Position numbers and translations under genes: made by a program. This document shows, one piece after another, positions 51,849-60,667 of a stretch of DNA of 64,000 nucleotides. The notes under the pieces are model-generated. The model worked only from the letters and a program-made list of their open reading frames with translations. It was not told the origin of the DNA and searched no databases. Source of the stretch: CAYTTR01 sp964440805. Lineage in GTDB: Bacteria > Acidobacteriota > Aminicenantia > Aminicenantales > Aminicenantaceae. Position 1 is the first letter of the stretch, and the number at the start of each line of letters is the position of its first letter. The DNA is taken from contig CAYTTR010000007.1 in the NCBI GenBank assembly GCA_964440805.1, positions 15,211 through 79,210 on the forward strand, given 5' to 3'.

Positions 51849-52433
51849 TCAATAAGATAAATTTGAAAGCACAGCGTTTTCCGTGATAGAGTTTCTTTAT
51901 TTAAAGAGAGGAAGGGTATGGAATTCGTTACCCGCTCGATTCCTTAGTGAGGAATCTTGCTCCCGCTCGGGTTTCGCTCTCCTCTCCTCCGGAGAGGAAC
52001 CATACCCGCTCATCCCTCACAGTGGATTTCTCATCCCTTGCCATTCCTCTCCTCACGGTTTTGGAATTGCTTTCCATAAATCTTATTAATTGGATGATTT
52101 AGTATATAACTATAAAATAATATGATTATTGAAAAATATATTTTGCTTGACAATCTCCGATAAATACAGATATTATGAAGCCTTATTTGCTTTTATGAAG
52201 GATAGAAAGTTCAGTTAAAAGGAGATATCGCTCTTTATATTAATGGCTGGACTGAGCTTGAGCTTATTGTGATATAAGTATTCTGCCTGTTTGTTTTGAC
52301 TTCTCCAGGAATCTTTGTTATACCATTTCCTCATGTCAATGGTCACTATCTCTTCAGGTGACACCCATCCCCTAAAAGAAAGCAGCGTATTTAACAATTC
52401 GTTTTTTATTCAATTTATAGCGAGGAGGTTTTC
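51849..52433. other. Intergenic region with a GC-rich hairpin patch and the M14 peptidase promoter
   Basis: 585 bases. At 51905-52075 a GC-richer patch contains several inverted repeats: GGGTATGG (51914-51921) with CCATACCC (52000-52007), GATTCCT/AGGAATC around 51938-51956, and CTCTCC-TCC-GGAGAG (51982-51996). They may end transcription of the kor operon, but no T run follows. Frames at 51883-52089 and, on the other strand, 52215-52397 look like chance. Confidence 0.5.
52147..52176 (+). promoter_or_regulatory. Sigma-70-type promoter upstream of the M14 peptidase gene
   Basis: TTGACA (52147-52152), 18-nt spacer, TATTAT (52171-52176). It gives a leader of about 250 nt to the start codon at 52434. 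Confidence 0.55.
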
Positions 52434-55208
52434 ATGAGTTTTCACAAAAAAATAATTTTTCATTTTTTCTTAGTTTTATTACTTTCAGCAATTCTCTATT
52501 CATCTGAGGATATTACCACTCCAGCTGACTTTTTCGGCCATTCTATAGGCGATGATTATTTTCTGGCCAATTATACCCAGATGATATCTTACTGGGAAAA
52601 GTTAGCTCAGGAGTCTGAACGGTTGGAGCTTTTTTCCATTGGAAAAACAGCTGAAGGCAGGAAGATATGGATGGCAGTGGTTACTTCTGCTGAAAACCAC
52701 AAAGAACTTTCCCTCTACCAGGAAATATCAAAAAAACTGGCTTTGGCCGAAGGCTTAAATGACCAGGAAGCACGAAAATTGGCTTCTCAAGGCAAGGCAG
52801 TAGTCTGGATTGACGGCGGACTTCACGGCACTGAAGTACTTGGTGCTCAGCAGCTTATTGAGCTTGTCTATCAAATGGTAAGCCGCAATGACCCGGAAAC
52901 TCTGCGCATTCTTAATGATGTAATTCTCTTAGCGGCCTGTCCCAATCCGGATGGAATGGAGCTTGTCTCCAACTGGTACATGCGTCAGCAGGATCCACAA
53001 AAAAGAACAACTCGAGGACTTCCCGTGCTCTACCAGAAATATATCGGTCATGATAACAACCGTGATTTCTATATGGTTACCCAACCCGAGACAGAAGCAG
53101 TCTGCCGGGTTTTTTACCACCAATGGTTTCCTCAAATAGTCTATAACCATCATCAGACCGGTCCTTCAGGAACAGTTCTTTTTGCTCCTCCTTTCCGTGA
53201 TCCGTTTAACTATGTCTATGACCCTCTTGTTCCGGTGGGAATAGAGGTGGTGGGAGCAGCCATGCACAACCGTTTTGTGTCTGAAAATAAGCCGGGAGCC
53301 ACTATGCGTTCCGGAGCCGGCTATTCTACCTGGTGGAATGGAGGATTAAGGACTACCGTTTATTTCCATAATATGATAGGAATTTTAACCGAAACTATCG
53401 GCAATCCAACTCCCATAGAAATTCCTTTTCTTCCCCAGAAGCTACTCCCTTCATTTGATCTTCCTTACCCTATAATGCCCCAGAAGTGGCATTTCCGCCA
53501 GTCGGTTGAATACGCTATAACTGCCGATAAAGCTATTCTGGATATTGCCTCAAGACATAAAGAAGGGTTTCTTTACAATATCTACCAGATGGGCAGAAAT
53601 TCCATTCGGAAAGGGACGCAGGACACCTGGACTATTATTCCGGATTTTATCAAAGAGGTAGAAGATGCTATTAAAAAGGACAAAGCCGAAATGATCGGCT
53701 CGGGAAGGCAAAGAGGATATCCTCTGGAATACCTGAAGACTATCCGGGATCCTGACAAACGGGATCCCCGGGGATATATTATTCCTTCAAATCAGCCGGA
53801 TTTTCTTACTGCTGTAAAGTTCGTCAATGCTCTTATCAAAACCGGAGTCAGAGTTCTTAAAGCCCCCAATGATTTCCAGATAGAAGAGAAGAATTACCCT
53901 ACCGGCTCTCTTGTTGTTATGACCGCTCAAGCTTTCCGGCCGCACATTCTTTCCATGTTCGAGCCCCAGAATCATCCTGATGACCGCTTATATCCAGGCG
54001 GTCCTCCCAATCCTCCCTATGACAGTGCCGGCTGGACTCTTGCTTACCAGATGGGGGTTGAATTCGACCGGATTCTTGATGGATTTGAAGGTCCTTTTGA
54101 AAAAATAGAAGGATTGATAGAGCCACCGGCTGGAAAAATAAGAGGAAAAGAGAGTGTTTCCGGCTATCTTCTTGACCACCGGGTTAATGATTCTTTTGTG
54201 GTTGTAAACCGCCTTCTTAAATCTGGAGCGGAGGTTTATTGGTTGAAAAATGGGATTTCTGTGGAAAACACATATTTTCCAACGGGTACAATTTATATTC
54301 CCGCCAAAGATTCTCTAAAACCAATTATAGAAAAAGCGGCCGGGGAATTAGGCCTCAATTTTACCGGAGTAAAAAACAAACCTGAGGGTGAAGCTTTGGA
54401 GTTAAATAAAGTGAGGATAGGCCTTTGGGACCGTTATGGGGGATCTATGGATTCCGGCTGGATAAGGTGGATTTTGGAACAATTTGAATTTCCCTATGAG
54501 CTTGTTTTTGCTAAGCGTTTGGATGAAGGGAACATCCGGCAAAAATATGATGTTTTAATTTTTGTTAATAGAGCTATCCCGGAGAAAGATAGAAGAGAAG
54601 ACGAATGGTCCCGCTACTTCCAGCCTCCCAAACCCGAAGAAGTACCCCCTGAATATAGAGATCGCCTGGGTGAAATCACTATAGAAAAGACTGTTCCTCA
54701 ATTAGCTGAGTTTCTAAAGGAGGGAGGGACTATTCTCGCTCTGGGAAGTTCCACTTGCCTTGCTTATCACCTTGGCCTGCCGGTAAAAGATGGCTTGACG
54801 GAAGTCTTAGCTGATGGAACTGTAAGGCCGCTTCCCAGAGACAAATTTTTTATTCCTGGTTCTGTTCTTGAAGTAAGAGTAAATAATTCCAGCCCTCTGG
54901 CTTATGGCCTGCCGGATAGGGTCGATGTTTATTTCAACCGCAGCTCTGTTTTTCACTTGACTCCTGAGGCTTCAGTTAAAGAACTTCAACCAGTTGCCTG
55001 GTTTGATAAAGACAAACCCCTGCGCAGCGGCTGGGCCTGGGGCCAGCATTACTTGAAGAACGGAACCGCAGTCTTGGAATGCAAGGTAGGAAAAGGAAAT
55101 CTTTTCCTTTTTGGACCAGAGATAACCTTTAGGGCTCAGCCCCATGGAACTTTCAAGTTCCTGTTCAATGGCATTTACTACGGACAGGCTTCAGAAAAAA
55201 GGTTTTGA
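52434..55208 (+). CDS. Exported M14-family zinc carboxypeptidase-like protein
   Basis: 924 aa with GAGGAGG before the ATG. Signal peptide (IIFHFFLVLLLSAILYSSE). Peptidase M14 domain from about 40 to 350: IGKTAEGRKIWMAVVTS, zinc motif H131-G-T-E134 (DGGLHGTEVLGAQQ), CPNPDGMELVSNWY, NHHQTGPSG and LTETIG near the catalytic Glu. The rest, to 924, has no motif that I recognise except a glutamine-amidotransferase-like lobe (about 650-800, FVNRAIPEKDRREDEW). It probably trims peptides in the periplasm. Long M14 proteins of this layout are typical of Aminicenantes and Acidobacteriota, which is a recollection, not a search result. Confidence 0.88.
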   Translation: MSFHKKIIFHFFLVLLLSAILYSSEDITTPADFFGHSIGDDYFLANYTQMISYWEKLAQESERLELFSIGKTAEGRKIWMAVVTSAENHKELSLYQEISKKLALAEGLNDQEARKLASQGKAVVWIDGGLHGTEVLGAQQLIELVYQMVSRNDPETLRILNDVILLAACPNPDGMELVSNWYMRQQDPQKRTTRGLPVLYQKYIGHDNNRDFYMVTQPETEAVCRVFYHQWFPQIVYNHHQTGPSGTVLFAPPFRDPFNYVYDPLVPVGIEVVGAAMHNRFVSENKPGATMRSGAGYSTWWNGGLRTTVYFHNMIGILTETIGNPTPIEIPFLPQKLLPSFDLPYPIMPQKWHFRQSVEYAITADKAILDIASRHKEGFLYNIYQMGRNSIRKGTQDTWTIIPDFIKEVEDAIKKDKAEMIGSGRQRGYPLEYLKTIRDPDKRDPRGYIIPSNQPDFLTAVKFVNALIKTGVRVLKAPNDFQIEEKNYPTGSLVVMTAQAFRPHILSMFEPQNHPDDRLYPGGPPNPPYDSAGWTLAYQMGVEFDRILDGFEGPFEKIEGLIEPPAGKIRGKESVSGYLLDHRVNDSFVVVNRLLKSGAEVYWLKNGISVENTYFPTGTIYIPAKDSLKPIIEKAAGELGLNFTGVKNKPEGEALELNKVRIGLWDRYGGSMDSGWIRWILEQFEFPYELVFAKRLDEGNIRQKYDVLIFVNRAIPEKDRREDEWSRYFQPPKPEEVPPEYRDRLGEITIEKTVPQLAEFLKEGGTILALGSSTCLAYHLGLPVKDGLTEVLADGTVRPLPRDKFFIPGSVLEVRVNNSSPLAYGLPDRVDVYFNRSSVFHLTPEASVKELQPVAWFDKDKPLRSGWAWGQHYLKNGTAVLECKVGKGNLFLFGPEITFRAQPHGTFKFLFNGIYYGQASEKRF

Positions 55209-55652
55209 TATTTAAATAACACTTTTTTCTTTCCTTAATTTTATATTTTAAAAATTAAAAATTTAAAAAGAAAAATTAGTGGCGGTTTTATCCATTTACC
55301 CAATTTTTCGGTAAGTTCTCAATAAATAGAGGTAAGTTCCGATAATGGATTCATTGGAATTATGGTGGGGCAGACGCCATTTTTCGCCCTTAATTTATCT
55401 TTTATCAAAGTGTTGTCCGTTATCAATTAACCTGGATTATTAACGAGTTGAGGTGGCTGCAGATGTGGCAAGATCGGCTCGTCCAAAGGGTAAAAAAGGC
55501 CGTTTTTTTAATAAAAATTGATGACAGAGTTTAAGAAACTTGCTTTCTCTTTGTACGGCTTGAGAAGTTCTCTTAAGTCATTCATAGTCTTTGTTATCTT
55601 TTGTTATATTATATGTATCGGCCTTTTTTATAAATAGTTCAGGTTAAATTAC
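55209..55652. other. Intergenic region with repeat A copy A4
   Basis: 444 bases. The first 218 hold only A/T-rich sequence with a short repeat (GGTAAGTTC twice near 55312 and 55333). The rest is repeat A copy A4 (55427-55647), whose end lies 6 bases from the sppA stop. Confidence 0.6.
55427..55647 (-). repeat. Dispersed repeat A, copy A4 (MITE-like, 221 bp, hairpin deleted)
   Basis: On the minus strand it begins TTAACCTGAACTATTTATA and ends TTAATAATCCAGGTTAA. The left half (AAAAAAGGCCGATACATATA, GACTTAAGAGAACTTC) is similar to A2 and A3; the right half is shorter because the hairpin segment is missing. It is in the opposite orientation to A2 and A3 and next to sppA. Confidence 0.8.
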
Positions 55653-56618
55653 TCAATACTTAGGCAGCCAGAGGTAGTAGAATCCGGCTTTAAAGCTGGA
55701 GAGGAAATCATCCAGTCCGCTTCTTGGAGGGAAGGGATTGGGCTCCAGAGCCGAGGCATAAATATCGGTTTTTTTCTTAGGATAGTAAGTATAAGAAACT
55801 ACATCAGCCTCTTTCAGGGAGACAAGAGAAAGGATTTTTTCTAAAGCATCAGGAAAATATCCAATTTGATCAATTAGTCCATGTTCTAAAGCCTGGTGCG
55901 CGGTTAGAATTCTGCCGTCAGCTATTTTTCTTAATTTCTCTTCTGAAATCTTTCTTTGACGGCCTTTCAGAACAATTTCCAGGAACTTTTCATACATTTC
56001 GTTAATAATATTCTGAAATACTGCTTCTTCTTCAGAAGTGAGTTCTCTGAAAGGACTGCCGGCATCTTTCATCCGGCCGGATTTAATCACTTTAACTTCT
56101 ACTCCCACTTTGGCGAGAAGCTCTTCAGTGCTGGGAAAAATGGAAATAACACCGATGCTTCCGGTAATAGTTGAAGGATGGGAGATTAAATAATCGCAGG
56201 CTGAGGCTATATAATAGGCGCCTGAGGCAGCTGTCCCCATGGTTAGACCTACTACCGGAAACCCTGTTTTTTCTTTGAAGAGAAGAATTTCATGATGGAT
56301 GATATCGGAGGCAGTGACTTCTCCGCCCGGCGAGTCGAGACGGAGAATAATACCTCTTATTTTTTCATCCCGGGCTGCCTTTTCTAATCTTGTGTAAATC
56401 TGGGAGGCCAGACCAGCCTCTCTTTTCAGAAGTCCAGGCTCAATTTCTAAGCCTATGATTCCAGTAACATCGAGGAGAAGGATTTTATCTCTGGCTGGGC
56501 TCTGGATAAGAACAACCTCGCTTAGTTCATCTTTTCCCAGAAGATCGAAATGAAAGTGAGGAAAACATGAAGATAAAAATATAGAAATAATTGCCAGAAA
56601 ACCAATGTATTTTTTCAT
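55653..56618 (-). CDS. sppA: Signal peptide peptidase SppA, lipoprotein form
   Basis: 321 aa; AAAGGAGA precedes the ATG. An LSSC lipobox at residues 15-18 predicts a lipoprotein. The S49 domain has LRLDSPGGEVTASD, the catalytic Ser in GTAASGAYYIAS and the Lys in VIKSGRMKDAGSPF. It cleaves signal-peptide remnants and misfolded proteins at the membrane. The single S49 domain is the short SppA form. It starts 12 nt after the TudS-like gene, so the two are one transcription unit. Confidence 0.92.
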   Translation of the reverse strand: MKKYIGFLAIISIFLSSCFPHFHFDLLGKDELSEVVLIQSPARDKILLLDVTGIIGLEIEPGLLKREAGLASQIYTRLEKAARDEKIRGIILRLDSPGGEVTASDIIHHEILLFKEKTGFPVVGLTMGTAASGAYYIASACDYLISHPSTITGSIGVISIFPSTEELLAKVGVEVKVIKSGRMKDAGSPFRELTSEEEAVFQNIINEMYEKFLEIVLKGRQRKISEEKLRKIADGRILTAHQALEHGLIDQIGYFPDALEKILSLVSLKEADVVSYTYYPKKKTDIYASALEPNPFPPRSGLDDFLSSFKAGFYYLWLPKY

Positions 56619-56630
56619 CTGGTTTCTCCT

Positions 56631-57596
56631 TTAGTTATTATTTCTTCTTTTTCCCGAATCAGAGAGAGTTCTCAATTCTTCAGGAAACGGTTGGAAATAA
56701 ACCTGATTTTTCAAATTAGATTCATCGAAACGAATTATCCAGGATTTTAAAAGTGTGGCTGGTACGCTGAGGGGAATTTTTCCTAATCGGTAGTGCTGAA
56801 GAATATCCAGAAAATGAGCTTTTTCTGGGGAAGAGAGTTTTTTGGAAAAAAACCCCAGGGCCTGCATAAGTACATTAATGTTTGAGGTTGAACGAGATGG
56901 GTTGGATAAAATCTTTTCCAGCAATCTCCGATAGGCGGAAATAACTTCTTCAAATGTTTTCTTTTCGTGATTAGCTACTATTTTACCCATCTTTCTGAAT
57001 ACCTTCTGATTATAGGACATTAAAAGCAGTTTGGGTTGAGTGTGGAATTGTATTAGGTTGGATATGGATAAGGCGCTTTTCCGGAAACTGGCGGTGGTGA
57101 AAATTTTGGTAAAGAAATGTTCTCTTATCCTGAAGTTGGTTAACCTTTCATCCTCTTCAATGGCAGTGGCAGGAAAAAAGTTTAAAACTTCCCTACCGAA
57201 AAATCCTTTTCCTTTACATTTTGGTTTAATATCATGGGAGCCATTGTAAATATTTACATTTTTTATTCCACAAGAAGGTGACCGGCTCTTAAGAATCCAT
57301 CCATCGACCTCAGGTACTGAATTGAGATAATCATGGGAAAATTTAATCATATCCTTGGTTAAATTCTTTCCGGAAGCAGGCTGGATAAGCTGATAATTTT
57401 TCTTCTGGTCTAAAAGTCTAATGGGATGTCGGGGAACACCAAGACCTATTTCAAGCTCGGGACAAACTGTTTGAAATTCTACAAATGGCTTAAGGTTTTC
57501 TATTGCCTCGGAAAAAATCATCTTTCCATTCCAGCGGCAAGGAGCAAAACCGAGACATTTACTGACATAAACTAAGGGGCGCTGATATTCAGTCAC
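56631..57596 (-). CDS. DUF523 (TudS-like) plus DUF1722 protein
   Basis: 321 aa, starting at a GTG (57596) with AAAGG upstream. Residues 1-155 are DUF523: C14 (SKCLGF), C45 (VCPE with E47) and C109 (SPSCG), the Cys/Glu set that holds the catalytic 4Fe-4S cluster in thiouracil desulfurase TudS. Residues 175-305 are DUF1722/YbgA (FHTQPKLLLMSYN, LGKIPLSVPATLLKSWI). The family recycles thiolated pyrimidine nucleotides by desulfuration; that specific role is inferred from TudS. It is cotranscribed with sppA, for no obvious metabolic reason. Confidence 0.88.
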   Translation of the reverse strand: MTEYQRPLVYVSKCLGFAPCRWNGKMIFSEAIENLKPFVEFQTVCPELEIGLGVPRHPIRLLDQKKNYQLIQPASGKNLTKDMIKFSHDYLNSVPEVDGWILKSRSPSCGIKNVNIYNGSHDIKPKCKGKGFFGREVLNFFPATAIEEDERLTNFRIREHFFTKIFTTASFRKSALSISNLIQFHTQPKLLLMSYNQKVFRKMGKIVANHEKKTFEEVISAYRRLLEKILSNPSRSTSNINVLMQALGFFSKKLSSPEKAHFLDILQHYRLGKIPLSVPATLLKSWIIRFDESNLKNQVYFQPFPEELRTLSDSGKRRNNN

Positions 57597-58014
57597 GCAG
57601 TAGACCTTTTTTTGATTTGAAGAAGAATTTTATTAGTACCAAAATGCATATCATCGCAGGTGAGCGAAGCGAGTGTAGTGATCTCTTTTTCATCCACCGT
57701 GGGTGTCGAGACCGCCATGGGGAATTAGCAGATAAATATGAAGGCATTTCAGGTAGGAGATATTTGACCATAAAAGAATTTATCCCACTTGAGAATCTAT
57801 ACCACAGGAAAGAAAACCAGTCAAAACAATCCGCACTTTATATTGCCAAATAAAAGTTTCTAATGTAAAATTAATTTACAAAAGGGAAATCAATCGGGCA
57901 GGTTTTTGCTTTCAGGAATCAAAAAGGAAGGGCATTTTGTTTGGTACAAAATTTGCTGTTTTTAATTTGAGCAGGTTAAATGGTAATTAGCATGTGGAAC
58001 TTTAAAAATAGTAA
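57597..58014. other. Intergenic region with inverted repeat B copy B4
   Basis: 418 bases between the divergent DUF523 and M1 genes. Repeat B copy B4 occupies 57682-57729 on the minus strand. A frame at 57617-57853 runs through it and is not supported. No promoter stands out. Confidence 0.55.
57682..57729 (-). repeat. Dispersed repeat B, short copy B4
   Basis: Minus strand GCTAATTCCCCATGGCGG, then TGGATGAAAAAGAG, matching the first 45-50 bases of B1 and B2 (GCTAATTACCCATGGCGG, CGGATGAAAATGA). The second half is not recognisable. Confidence 0.55.
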
Positions 58015-60648
58015 ATGGGGGCTGTTTTGAAGAACAAAGCTTTTAGCCGATTGCTGTTGGGATTGATAGTTACTTTATCTATTTTTATCGGTTCATTGTT
58101 TGCTCAGTCCCGGGAACTTGGTCCTGGGGAAGTGCTGGAAAAGCTGGAGCAAGCCCTAATAAGCAGGGATATAAAGCTTTATGCCTCTTTTTTCTCCTCC
58201 CAGCTCAGGGTTAATGAAAAAGAAGCCATGGAGAGTTTCCTTAAGACCAACAGAATAACTCAAATCTCAGTTTTTCAAGCCTCTAACACCATTCTGTCAA
58301 ATGATGAAGCAGAGATTTATCTTCGAGTTTTATTTGACAGCCAGGTGAGGGTCTTTCTCGAAACCTGGCACTTGACTTTTTCCCATGAGACATCGGGCTG
58401 GGAAATAAAGGAAAAAATAATTACCAGTGATTTGGGTGCTTTGTACCGCCTATCTATTCCCTCTGACAATATTGAGCATGTTCATAAGCTTGAGTTTGAA
58501 CACACCGACATCCAATTCTCATTTAATGATGCCGTCTGTTTCTATGATAATCTTCCCGAGGCGAATACAGCCATGGTAATCATAGGGGAAGGGCGCTTGT
58601 ACTTCTCTCCTTCTCATCCCGGAGAAGTACATCAGCTCGAATTATTCTATGGAAGAAGCTTTCTTGAAGATAAACTTGAGTATGTATATATCCGGGCCTC
58701 CAATAATTTTTTTAAAAACCGGATGAAAAAAATTGTCAAGAAATCAGAGCCGGACAGCGTGAGAACAGCTCTCTTAAATAAAGCAGAATTATTATTCAAG
58801 AAGCATTATTCCCGTTCTTTTACGGTCCAGAATTCCTTAACTGATGAATTATTGAGTTTTCTTCCCCAGGGTGATGAAGCAGTCTTTGAGTTCGAAGGAA
58901 AGAAACTGGGAGTTATGACTTATATATATTCGCCATTTTCAGAAGAAGAGATTAATTTATACTCATGGGAGGAAGAAAAAATTATTAATCTCTACTCTCC
59001 GCCATCAAAGGAAGGAGAAAAGAGATTTTTCATCTCTTTTGGCCAGAAGTTTGATCTGACTCATATAGACCTGGAATTGATGTTTGATCCCGGTCAGTTT
59101 TTTATATCAGGGAAGGCTTCGGTTAAAGTTATGCCCCAGGTTTCATCTTTATCATCGCTCAAGCTTAAATTTAATCCTGATTTGAGGATAATGAATATCC
59201 TTGATGAAGATGGAAAACAGCTGTTTTACACTCAGGATAAGTTACGAAAATCACTTTATATATATTTTCTCAATCCTCCCCAAAAAGGAGAGAAAGCAGT
59301 CGTTGAAGTTTACTATAGAGGAAAAGTGGTTCCGCCAGTAAGTATGTCCGATGTTGTCACCGCTTACCAGTTGGATGAGAAGTTTCTTTATGTTCCATCT
59401 CGCTATGATACTTATTTATATTCTCATTTCAGTTACTGGTATCCAAATCCGTCCGATGATGATTACTTCACTTCTACTTTAAGGTTATCTGTTCCTGAGG
59501 ATTATCAGGTTTTTTCCAATGGGAAGATGATTGATGAAAAAGTTGATGTCAACAATGTTGTCAAAGAAGATGAAAATTTTGAGAGAAAAAGGATATTTAC
59601 TTTTAAAACTGAGATACCGATTAAATATATTTCTTTTATTGCCGGTAAGTTCAACTTAATCGATACCATAGATGGTTCTGTTCCTCTTTCTTACTACCGG
59701 AATAGTGAGGTCAGGTTTACCAAAAAACAGACTATTGAAGATGCCGAAAAAATCCTGCATTTTTTTGAAAAAAGATTCGGTTCTTATCCTTATCAGAAAT
59801 TGGATATCATACGCCGTCTCTGGTCTACAGTAGGAGGGCACAGTCCGGCTTCATTTATTGTCCTCAATGAATTAGTTCCATCACTTCAAAAATCACAACG
59901 TCTCCAATACCTTTACAGCCCCGTTGATTTTTCCCAGTGGAATGAATATTTTCTGGCTCACGAAATAGCTCACCAATGGTGGGGACAGGGTGTGAGCTGG
60001 AAAACCTATCATGATCAATGGCTTAGCGAAGGCTTAGCCCAATTCTCTGCTTTGATTTATCTAATTGACCGAAACGATGATAGGACGTTCCGTTCGATTC
60101 TTAAAAAATTGGTCAGAACAGCAGAAAAGTATACAGATCAGGGAGCCATAACTCTTGGAGCAAGGCTTAGTTACTCTGATTTTGAGTCTTATCAATCCAT
60201 TGTCTACAATAAAACCACATTGGTTCTCTTGATGCTCAAGGACATTTTGGGAGAGGATTTATTCTACCAGGGACTCAATGAGTTTTTTCAAAAATACAAG
60301 TTCCAGGCCGCCCGCTCGTCAGATTTTTTTCGCACTTTTAACCAAATTTCTGACCGTGATTTGAATGTTTTTTTTAAAAATTGGTTTGATACTCATTATC
60401 TGCCAAAAGCACATGTGTCTTCTAAGGTTGAGAAAAAAGAAAATGTTTTTTCGCTCAAAGTGAAAGTTATTCAGCCGGAAAAACTGTTTGTTTTTCCCTT
60501 GTGGCTTGAATGGAGAGAGGAAGACCGGGTGGTAAAAAGGATGGTAGTGGTAGAAAAACCGGTTCAGGAATTTGAGTTCCAGGCACCGGTTAAACCGAAA
60601 AAGATTAAAATAGATCCTGATGGTTTATTGCCAGGACGTGTGGGATAA
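58015..60648 (+). CDS. Exported M1-family aminopeptidase
   Basis: 877 aa. ATG at 58015, or a TTG 12 nt later that has GGGGG before it. Signal peptide (LLLGLIVTLSIFIGSLFA). The first 330 residues are unrecognised. The M1 fold is in the second half: YVPSRYDTYLYSHFSYWYPNP, the substrate-binding TVGGHSPASFIVLNE, and zinc motif HEIAHQWW starting at H649, with the third ligand in LSEGLAQFSA. It is probably periplasmic and trims N-terminal residues. Together with the M14 protein and SppA it indicates peptide feeding. Confidence 0.9.
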   Translation: MGAVLKNKAFSRLLLGLIVTLSIFIGSLFAQSRELGPGEVLEKLEQALISRDIKLYASFFSSQLRVNEKEAMESFLKTNRITQISVFQASNTILSNDEAEIYLRVLFDSQVRVFLETWHLTFSHETSGWEIKEKIITSDLGALYRLSIPSDNIEHVHKLEFEHTDIQFSFNDAVCFYDNLPEANTAMVIIGEGRLYFSPSHPGEVHQLELFYGRSFLEDKLEYVYIRASNNFFKNRMKKIVKKSEPDSVRTALLNKAELLFKKHYSRSFTVQNSLTDELLSFLPQGDEAVFEFEGKKLGVMTYIYSPFSEEEINLYSWEEEKIINLYSPPSKEGEKRFFISFGQKFDLTHIDLELMFDPGQFFISGKASVKVMPQVSSLSSLKLKFNPDLRIMNILDEDGKQLFYTQDKLRKSLYIYFLNPPQKGEKAVVEVYYRGKVVPPVSMSDVVTAYQLDEKFLYVPSRYDTYLYSHFSYWYPNPSDDDYFTSTLRLSVPEDYQVFSNGKMIDEKVDVNNVVKEDENFERKRIFTFKTEIPIKYISFIAGKFNLIDTIDGSVPLSYYRNSEVRFTKKQTIEDAEKILHFFEKRFGSYPYQKLDIIRRLWSTVGGHSPASFIVLNELVPSLQKSQRLQYLYSPVDFSQWNEYFLAHEIAHQWWGQGVSWKTYHDQWLSEGLAQFSALIYLIDRNDDRTFRSILKKLVRTAEKYTDQGAITLGARLSYSDFESYQSIVYNKTTLVLLMLKDILGEDLFYQGLNEFFQKYKFQAARSSDFFRTFNQISDRDLNVFFKNWFDTHYLPKAHVSSKVEKKENVFSLKVKVIQPEKLFVFPLWLEWREEDRVVKRMVVVEKPVQEFEFQAPVKPKKIKIDPDGLLPGRVG

Positions 60649-60667
60649 TTATTCTTGTAATTCAATA

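Noticed and set aside
51883..52089. 68-codon frame after korC
   Set aside because: It coincides with the inverted-repeat patch and has low-complexity Ser/Pro-rich content.
52215..52397. 60-codon minus-strand frame before the M14 gene
   Set aside because: It lies antisense to the predicted leader and no family was recognised. It looks slightly protein-like, so a transposase or other gene fragment cannot be fully excluded.
57617..57853. 78-codon frame between the DUF523 and M1 genes
   Set aside because: It crosses repeat B4, has no ribosome site, and shows no recognisable motif.
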